Source of the DNA: Fluviibacter sp039805865
GTDB lineage: Bacteria > Pseudomonadota > Gammaproteobacteria > Burkholderiales > Rhodocyclaceae
Assembly (NCBI GenBank): GCA_039805865.1
Contig: JBDLTI010000018.1
Span: 1-37,284 of the forward strand
Direction: 5' to 3'
DNA: 37,284 bases
This document shows positions 32,015 to 37,284 of the stretch, piece by piece. The position numbers were made by a program, and so were the translations under genes. Below the pieces are notes generated by a model. It was not told the origin of the DNA and did no database searches. It was given only the letters and a program-made list of their open reading frames with translations. Every line of letters begins with the position of its first letter. Position 1 is the stretch's first letter.

Positions 32015-33013
32015 TTAATCCTTGTGATACGCAGTCACCCGCTCAACCTCATTCTTTGAACCCAGGATCACCGGTACACGTTGGTGCAGGGTGGTGGGTT
32101 GGAGATCCAGAATTCGTTCACGGCCCGTCGTTGCAGCGCCGCCGGCCTGTTCAATGAGCATGGCCATCGGGTTGGCCTCGTACAAGAGGCGCAGTTTGCC
32201 GCCTTGCTTGGCCATTTTGGCGTCCATCGGATACATAAACAGGCCGCCACGCATCAGAATGCGGTGCACATCGGCCACCATCGAAGCGACCCAGCGCATA
32301 TTGAAATCTTCGCCGCGAGTGCCTTCTTTACCCGCCAGAAGCTCAGAAACGTAGCGCTGTACCGGCGCTTCCCAATGACGCTGGTTCGACATGTTGATGG
32401 CAAATTCTCGGGTGTCGGCCGGAATCGTGAGGTTTTCCTGAGTCAGGCGGAAGGTACCGACTTCGCGGTCCAGCGTAAATACATGGGTGCCATGGCCAAA
32501 GGTCAGTACCAGTTGGGTATTCGGGCCATAGACGGCATAACCAGCGGCAACCTGTGTGCAGCCCTTTTGCAGGAAGGCATCGCCATTGGCGCACTCAATG
32601 CCTTCTGGCGCGCGCAGCACCGAAAAAATCGTGCCGACAGAAACATTCACATCAATATTAGAGGAACCATCGAGCGGGTCGAAGACCAGCAAGTATTCGC
32701 CTTTCGGGTAGCGATTCGGGATGCAGAAGGGCAGATCCATTTCTTCTGATGCCATGGCTGCAAGATGGCCACCCCATTCATTCGCATCTAGCAGAATTTC
32801 ATTGGAAATAACATCCAGCTTTTTCTGGACTTCGCCTTGCACGTTGTCGGTGCCAGCGGTTCCCATGGCATCGCCGAGGTTGCCTTTGCCAATGGCAATG
32901 GCAATGGCCTTACAGGCACGGGCGACCACTTCGATCAGTAAGCGAAGATCAGGATCCAGGTTTTTGGATTCGCGTTGTTGTTCGATTAGAAAGCGGGAGA
33001 GTGGGATGCGCAT
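32015..33013 (-). CDS. fbp: Class I fructose-1,6-bisphosphatase
   Basis: Removes the 1-phosphate of fructose 1,6-bisphosphate, committing carbon to gluconeogenesis. The 332-residue protein has the metal and substrate motifs ASEEMDL, LLVFDPLDGSSNIDVN, RYVGSMVADVHRIL-like (RWVASMVADVHRILMRGG) and KLRLLYEANPMAMLIEQAGG. It sits 147 bases upstream of tkt and 47 bases after the IMPase-family gene on the same strand. Confidence 0.96.
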   Translation of the reverse strand: MRIPLSRFLIEQQRESKNLDPDLRLLIEVVARACKAIAIAIGKGNLGDAMGTAGTDNVQGEVQKKLDVISNEILLDANEWGGHLAAMASEEMDLPFCIPNRYPKGEYLLVFDPLDGSSNIDVNVSVGTIFSVLRAPEGIECANGDAFLQKGCTQVAAGYAVYGPNTQLVLTFGHGTHVFTLDREVGTFRLTQENLTIPADTREFAINMSNQRHWEAPVQRYVSELLAGKEGTRGEDFNMRWVASMVADVHRILMRGGLFMYPMDAKMAKQGGKLRLLYEANPMAMLIEQAGGAATTGRERILDLQPTTLHQRVPVILGSKNEVERVTAYHKD

Positions 33014-33060
33014 AATAGGATTTCGCTAATTAAATAGGATTGGCTGAGATTGTACTGGGT

Positions 33061-33960
33061 TCAACCTACTTGATCACGTAACCATTGCTGCCAAGTGGTC
33101 CAAACGCCAGGTGCGGCGGCGGCATAGCCTGTGGGGCTTAAGGCTGAGGCGTGTTGCGAAAGCCCTAGCACGTGAGCGAGTTTGTCGCTGTACCCCCCGG
33201 CCTCAGAAAGAATGAGGCGGCCTGCGGCGGCATCCCAGGGCATTTGCCCGCCGTGAACATACGCGTTTAATTGACTGGAGGCGAGCGCACACCACTCGAG
33301 CGTGCTGGCGCCTAGGCTGCGCCAGCCGCGCCATGGGGCTGTTTGCTGATCTTCGCGCGCAATACCGGCAGGGGAAATATGAGCGATCTGCTGTCGCAAC
33401 TGGGCCGGAAGATAGGTCATGTCGACACCGACAACGCAATCTTTGAGGCGCAGTGGTTCTTGGCCGAGTGTCAGACGTTTGCCATTACAGAAGCTGCCAC
33501 CACCCAGAGAGGCATGCCAGTTTTGCGCTAAGGCTGGCGCGATAGTTGCGCCCAATACGGTGGTGCCTTTGTGAACCAGTGCAACAGAAATAGCGAACCA
33601 GGGGAGTCCGTGGGCAAAGTTAGTGGTGCCATCAATAGGATCGGCAATCCAGAGCGGTGTTTTGCCACTCTGGCCATCTTGCCAAAGCTGTCGTTGAGTT
33701 TCTGCAGGCATTTCTTCACCGAGCAGGGGCGCGGGAAAGATCTCAGACAAAATGTGGGGCAAGGCGTTTTGTACTGCCAGATCGGCATCGCTCAGTAGAG
33801 AGCCATCGGCTTTGGTGCTAACCCGAGCATGCGCGAAGCGCGGCAGGACTTCTTGGCTGGCCAATCTTTCTAGCGCTTGGTTTAGTTCAATAGCGCAGGT
33901 AGCCCACAGGGCTGTTTCTGAGATCAATGGAGCGGACATGCGCTCTATAATAGCAACCAT
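33061..33960 (-). CDS. Inositol monophosphatase family protein
   Basis: A 299-residue metal-dependent phosphatase of the IMPase/CysQ/HisN family. Motifs: the acidic GEEMP (about residue 81), WIADPIDGTTNFAHGLPWF (metal-binding DPIDGT) and MPWDAAAGRLILSEAGG (WDxxAG). The substrate could be inositol phosphate, PAP or histidinol phosphate; sequence alone does not decide. The ATG at 33960 has a GAGGA ribosome site six bases upstream, better than the in-frame ATG at 33939. Its start codon overlaps that of the divergent rsmE within CCATGG. Confidence 0.88.
   Translation of the reverse strand: MVAIIERMSAPLISETALWATCAIELNQALERLASQEVLPRFAHARVSTKADGSLLSDADLAVQNALPHILSEIFPAPLLGEEMPAETQRQLWQDGQSGKTPLWIADPIDGTTNFAHGLPWFAISVALVHKGTTVLGATIAPALAQNWHASLGGGSFCNGKRLTLGQEPLRLKDCVVGVDMTYLPAQLRQQIAHISPAGIAREDQQTAPWRGWRSLGASTLEWCALASSQLNAYVHGGQMPWDAAAGRLILSEAGGYSDKLAHVLGLSQHASALSPTGYAAAAPGVWTTWQQWLRDQVG
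33946..33951 (+). promoter_or_regulatory. -10 box (TATAAT) placed for a leaderless rsmE transcript
   Basis: A consensus TATAAT ends seven bases before the rsmE ATG, so transcription would begin at or next to the start codon. No clear -35 box is seen 16-18 bases upstream, and rsmE has no ribosome site. It lies within the first codons of the divergent phosphatase gene. Confidence 0.4.
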
Positions 33961-34756
33961 GGTGATTCCTCGTTTTTATGTACCCGAGACACTGACCGTT
34001 GGTCAGCGGGTTTCTCTGCCTGAAGCTGTAGCCAATCATGCGGTGCGTGTATTGAGACTTCAGCCGGGAGATGCGCTGGTCCTTTTTAATGGAGAAGGCG
34101 GCGCTTATGCCGGGCATTTGCTAGAGCGTGAGCAGATCGCAAAAGAGGCGTCATCAAAAAAACAGCGAGATTATCGGCGTGGCCGTCAGACCGAAGCCGA
34201 CGTGCTTTTAGACGAATTTCAGCCGGATGATCGTGCGAGCAACCTGCGAATCACTCTATGGCAGGGTGTGTCGGCAGCGGAGCGTATGGATTACACCTGG
34301 CAAAAGTCTGTTGAATTGGGCGTGCATCGGTGCGTGCCCATCGAAACGCGTCGTTGTGTCATCCGGTTGGATGCAGTACGTGCCGAAAAGCGTCAAGTGC
34401 ACTGGCAGGGTGTGATCGTGTCGGCTGCCGAGCAATGCGGTCTGAACCGATTGCCAGAATTGGTGCCGGTGCAGACTTTAGCGCAGGCTTTGGCGCACCC
34501 GGTTGGCTTGGGTGTTCGCGTGATGCTGGATCCAGATGCCACTGAAAGTTTTCCAGTGTGGCTCGAGCAGCAGCGGGGATTAACAGATCTGACGATCCTG
34601 ATTGGCCCTGAAGGCGGATTTGTGCCTGAAGAAATTGCTGCCGCTGAAGCGGCTGGATTTCTGTGCTTCCGATTGGGGCCACGGGTTTTCAGAACAGAAA
34701 CCGCAGGGCCGGTTGCGCTTGCAGTAACTCAGGCAATAGCCGGTGATCTGCGCTAA
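33959..34756 (+). CDS. rsmE: 16S rRNA (uracil1498-N3)-methyltransferase RsmE
   Basis: Methylates U1498 in the 30S subunit using SAM. I start at ATG 33959 (MVIPRFYVPETL), which matches the usual RsmE N-terminus; the frame stays open upstream only because it runs opposite the phosphatase gene. The 265-residue protein has the PUA-like N-terminal domain (HAVRVLRLQPGD), then the SPOUT domain with LTILIGPEGGFVPEEIAAAEAAGF and LGPRVFRTETAGPVAL, the knot that binds SAM. An unusually basic insertion lies between the domains at about residues 60-90 (KKQRDYRRGRQ). No Shine-Dalgarno is visible. Confidence 0.94.
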   Translation: MVIPRFYVPETLTVGQRVSLPEAVANHAVRVLRLQPGDALVLFNGEGGAYAGHLLEREQIAKEASSKKQRDYRRGRQTEADVLLDEFQPDDRASNLRITLWQGVSAAERMDYTWQKSVELGVHRCVPIETRRCVIRLDAVRAEKRQVHWQGVIVSAAEQCGLNRLPELVPVQTLAQALAHPVGLGVRVMLDPDATESFPVWLEQQRGLTDLTILIGPEGGFVPEEIAAAEAAGFLCFRLGPRVFRTETAGPVALAVTQAIAGDLR

Positions 34757-34801
34757 TGTGTGGTAATATTGGCCGCTTGAATTCTGCTGGCGGAGAGTGC
34801 C

Positions 34802-36109
34802 GTGCCTGATCCAAATTTCGTTGCCTGGTTCCGTTCGGTTGCGCCCTATATTAATAGCTTCCGAGGGAAGACCTTTGTCATTGCCGTTGGTGGCAAGGCA
34901 ATCAGTGGTCCGTTAGCCAAAACTTTTGCCTATGACATTAATTTGCTGGCCAGTCTGGGTATTCGACTGGTCGTTGTACATGGTGCGCGCCCGCAAATTG
35001 AAGAAGAGTTACGAGACCGTGGGTTGCCCTCGGTCTTTCATGGCAACTATCGCGTGACGGATGCCGACACGCTGGATTGTGTCCTGCATGCCGTGGGTAG
35101 CGTGTATCTCGAAATTGAAGCGCTGCTTTCTCAAGGGCTGCCCAATACGCCGATGGCCGGTAATACCATGCGGGTGATTAGCGGTAACTTCCTGACGGCG
35201 CGACCGATGGGTGTGATCGACGGGGTCGACATGCAGTATGCGGGCGTGGTTCGCAAAGTGGATGTTGAAGGTATTCGGGCCCAGCACTCTCTGGGTAATA
35301 TCGTCCTGCAATCCTGCCAGGGGCCAAGTCCCTCGGGTGAGATTTTTAATCTCGCGATGGAAGAAGTAGCGGAAGCCGTTGCGATCGCCCTGCGTGCCGA
35401 TAAACTGATTTATATCGGTGACACGGCCGGTGCTCTGGAAGAAGATGGCTCACTGATTGATGAACTGACAACCGATGCCGCCGATCAGCTGCTTAAGCGC
35501 GGCACCTGGCTGTCACCTGATATGCGCCGCTTCCTGCCGTGTTCTATCCGGGCGAGTCGGGCCGGTGTCAGCCGTGTGCATCTCGTTGGTTATGATGACG
35601 AAGGTTCGATGATTCTTGAGCTGTTCACGCACGATGGCGTTGGCACGATTGTGACCCGTGATTCGCTGGATCGCCTGCGCGATGCAAGGCCAGATGATAT
35701 TGCCGGCCTACTGGGGATTATTGAACCCCTGGAGCAGGATGGCACCCTGGTGCACCGACCCAGAGAACGAATCGAACAGGAAGTGAGCCAGTTTACGGTG
35801 CTGGAGCACGACAATGTGATTGTCGGCTGTGCTGCGTTATATGTGCTGGATACGGAAAATGCTGAATTAGCTTGCTTGGCCGTGGACAATGAACATCGGG
35901 AGTGGGGCTATGGTGAACGGCTCATGCAGGCGATTGAAGCGCGTGCCCGTGCACAAAGTATTCGTCGTCTCTATGTGCTGACCACCCGTACAGCACACTG
36001 GTTCATAGAGCGGGGTTATAAACCCGCCAAGGTAGAAGATTTGCCTGATCGTAAACGCGAAATGTACAACTATCAGCGCAACTCCAAAGTGTTTGTAAAA
36101 AACCTCTAA
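34802..36109 (+). CDS. argA: N-acetylglutamate synthase (kinase-fold plus GNAT)
   Basis: First step of arginine synthesis: acetyl-CoA plus glutamate to N-acetylglutamate. The 435-residue protein joins an amino-acid-kinase-fold domain (about 1-285, with FVIAVGGKAIS and LVVVHGARPQIEEEL), which senses arginine in this family, to a C-terminal GNAT acetyltransferase (about 290-430, with LACLAVDNEHREWGYGERL). The start is GTG with GGAGAG seven bases upstream. It lies 45 bases after rsmE and 25 before the YggX gene. Confidence 0.95.
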   Translation: MPDPNFVAWFRSVAPYINSFRGKTFVIAVGGKAISGPLAKTFAYDINLLASLGIRLVVVHGARPQIEEELRDRGLPSVFHGNYRVTDADTLDCVLHAVGSVYLEIEALLSQGLPNTPMAGNTMRVISGNFLTARPMGVIDGVDMQYAGVVRKVDVEGIRAQHSLGNIVLQSCQGPSPSGEIFNLAMEEVAEAVAIALRADKLIYIGDTAGALEEDGSLIDELTTDAADQLLKRGTWLSPDMRRFLPCSIRASRAGVSRVHLVGYDDEGSMILELFTHDGVGTIVTRDSLDRLRDARPDDIAGLLGIIEPLEQDGTLVHRPRERIEQEVSQFTVLEHDNVIVGCAALYVLDTENAELACLAVDNEHREWGYGERLMQAIEARARAQSIRRLYVLTTRTAHWFIERGYKPAKVEDLPDRKREMYNYQRNSKVFVKNL

Positions 36110-36134
36110 TAACGTCACCTCAGGGAATAAGACT

Positions 36135-36407
36135 ATGGCGCGTAACGTTCAATGCATCAAGCTGGGCAAAGAAGCCGAAGGGCTGGACTTTCCACCGGTA
36201 CCCGGAGCCTTGGGTCAGAAGTTGATGGCTTCGGTTTCTAAAGAAGCCTGGCAGCAGTGGGTCAAGCTGCAGACAATGATCATTAATGAGAACCGGCTAA
36301 ATCTGTCAGATTTGCGTCATCGTGACTATTTGCGTGAGCAATGTGAGAAGCATTTCTTCGGAGAAGGCGCTGATCAGGTTGAAGGTTTCTCGCCACCCAA
36401 AGCTTAA
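36135..36407 (+). CDS. yggX: Probable Fe(II)-trafficking protein, YggX family
   Basis: A 90-residue cytoplasmic protein that in the family helps protect iron-sulfur clusters from oxidation. It matches well: MARNVQCIKLGKEAEGLDFPPVPG with the conserved Cys7, SKEAWQQWVKLQTMIINENRLNL and a C-terminal HFFGEGADQVEGF. A good AGGGAAT-type ribosome site precedes the ATG. It ends the rsmE-argA-yggX run before a strong terminator. Confidence 0.95.
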   Translation: MARNVQCIKLGKEAEGLDFPPVPGALGQKLMASVSKEAWQQWVKLQTMIINENRLNLSDLRHRDYLREQCEKHFFGEGADQVEGFSPPKA

Positions 36408-36442
36408 TGTTTGCTCGCACCTCCGTGGCGCGATGACAATAA

Positions 36443-36472
36443 AAAAGGGGTCTGGTTTTCCAGACCCCTTTT
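36443..36472. terminator. Strong bidirectional terminator between yggX and rpiA
   Basis: AAAAGGGGTCTGG and CCAGACCCCTTTT form a perfect 13-bp stem with a TTTT loop. A-runs and T-runs on the two sides make it work in both directions for the convergent yggX and rpiA. Confidence 0.92.
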
Positions 36473-36493
36473 GCTTTAGCTGTATGTGGTGGG

Positions 36494-37177
36494 TTAGGAG
36501 CGCACGCGGGTTTCTACCCCGTTGATTGTGCCAAGCAATAGCACATCGGCACCTCGCCGTGCGAATAGACCGTTAGTGACTGTGCCGACAATCTGATTGA
36601 GTGCAGATTCAAATGCAACCGGGTCTGTAATCGTTAGGCCGGAAACATCAAGGATGTGATTGCCGTTGTCTGTCACGAAATCTTTACGGAGCACCGGGTT
36701 GCCACCGAGTTTGTGCAGTGCGCGTGCTACCTGAGCCGAAGCCATAGGAATGACTTCTATCGGAAGCGGAAACCGTCCCAGGACAGAAACACATTTCGAT
36801 GCATCGGCGATACAAACGAAGACTTCGGCGACATCCGCAATAATTTTTTCACGAGTGAGTGCACCACCCCCACCTTTGATCATGGCAAATGATTGATCGA
36901 TCTCATCGGCGCCATCGACATAAATGGGCATAACGTCGATGTTATTCAGGCTGACCAGCGGTATACCAATTTCTGTTAGTTTCCGCGCAGTCGTTTCCGA
37001 GCTCGCTATAGCGCCGCGAATTTTATCCTTGATAGGCACAAGTGCCTCAATGAAAAGATTTGCTGTCGAACCCGTGCCAACACCAAGAATGGCGCCGGTT
37101 TGAAGGTTTTCAGCAACATAATTTGCGGCGGCAAGCGCGACAGATTTTTTCAGTTGGTTTTGTTGTTCTGGTGTCAT
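36494..37177 (-). CDS. rpiA: Ribose-5-phosphate isomerase A
   Basis: Interconverts ribose 5-phosphate and ribulose 5-phosphate. The 227-residue protein has GVGTGSTANLFIEAL, SSETTARKL, YVDGADEIDQ with the catalytic Asp pair and KGGGGALTREKI. An AGGA ribosome site precedes the ATG. The 107 bases upstream, to the window edge, contain a GATAAT (37214-37219, - strand) that could be a -10 box, but no good -35. With tkt it completes much of the non-oxidative pentose phosphate branch. Confidence 0.96.
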   Translation of the reverse strand: MTPEQQNQLKKSVALAAANYVAENLQTGAILGVGTGSTANLFIEALVPIKDKIRGAIASSETTARKLTEIGIPLVSLNNIDVMPIYVDGADEIDQSFAMIKGGGGALTREKIIADVAEVFVCIADASKCVSVLGRFPLPIEVIPMASAQVARALHKLGGNPVLRKDFVTDNGNHILDVSGLTITDPVAFESALNQIVGTVTNGLFARRGADVLLLGTINGVETRVRS

Positions 37178-37284
37178 CTGATTTCCTGGGGCGACTTAAA
37201 AAAACGTTTGCACATTATCCGCTTTAATCGCTCTTATAAATTTTTGTAGTGAGCGATGATGGAAAATCTTTCAAAGAAGCGCAT

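Noticed and set aside
37234..37284. Short - strand frame entering from the right edge, ending in a stop at 37234
   Set aside because: Only 16 codons are visible, and they show no recognisable family. It could be the end of a gene outside the window, but nothing here supports it.

Overview
The window looks like chromosomal DNA of a betaproteobacterium. The gene families and the order tkt-gap-pgk-pyk-fba-purC fit that class, as do a DUF1840-type protein and a type II secretion (T2SS) locus that carries gspN. Base composition is moderate and mostly even. I cannot name a genus. I see no rRNA, tRNA, CRISPR array or insertion sequence.

Left part (1-16.8 kb): secretion. The window opens inside a GDA1/CD39-type apyrase. 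Next comes a complete structural T2SS set in two convergent operons: gspC-D-E-F plus an M23 peptidase on the + strand (1688-8100), and gspG-H-I-J-K-L-M-N on the - strand (13716 down to 8114). They meet tail to tail with 13 bases between them. No prepilin peptidase gene (gspO/pilD) is in the window, so that function must be elsewhere. Beyond gspG lie a Tat-exported beta-carbonic anhydrase (- strand) and, divergent from it, a large lipoprotein with a PI-PLC X catalytic domain (+ strand). A 19-bp motif, AAATGTCAGGATTTGTCGG, occurs once in each of the three promoter-bearing gaps of this part: before gspC, before gspG, and between the carbonic anhydrase and the phospholipase. It holds two TGTC half-sites 10 bp apart. 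The simplest reading is one regulator controlling the secretion machine and its candidate cargo, possibly in response to phosphate. This is the main finding.

Middle part (16.8-21.9 kb): accessory genes. These are an outer-membrane beta-barrel porin; a small overlapping operon of a CYTH-like protein and two half-size chromate transporter subunits; a truncated spermidine-synthase-like protein; and a small ion channel overlapping a DUF1840 protein.

Right part (21.9-37.2 kb): core metabolism. Oligopeptidase A, purC, fba, pyk, pgk, gap and tkt lie head to tail on the - strand. A good sigma70 promoter precedes tkt, and fbp and an inositol-monophosphatase-family gene lie upstream. Divergent from these, rsmE, argA and a YggX-type Fe(II)-trafficking protein run on the + strand. 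They end at a strong bidirectional terminator shared with rpiA. Together these genes cover lower glycolysis/gluconeogenesis and the non-oxidative pentose phosphate pathway, with links to purine and arginine synthesis.
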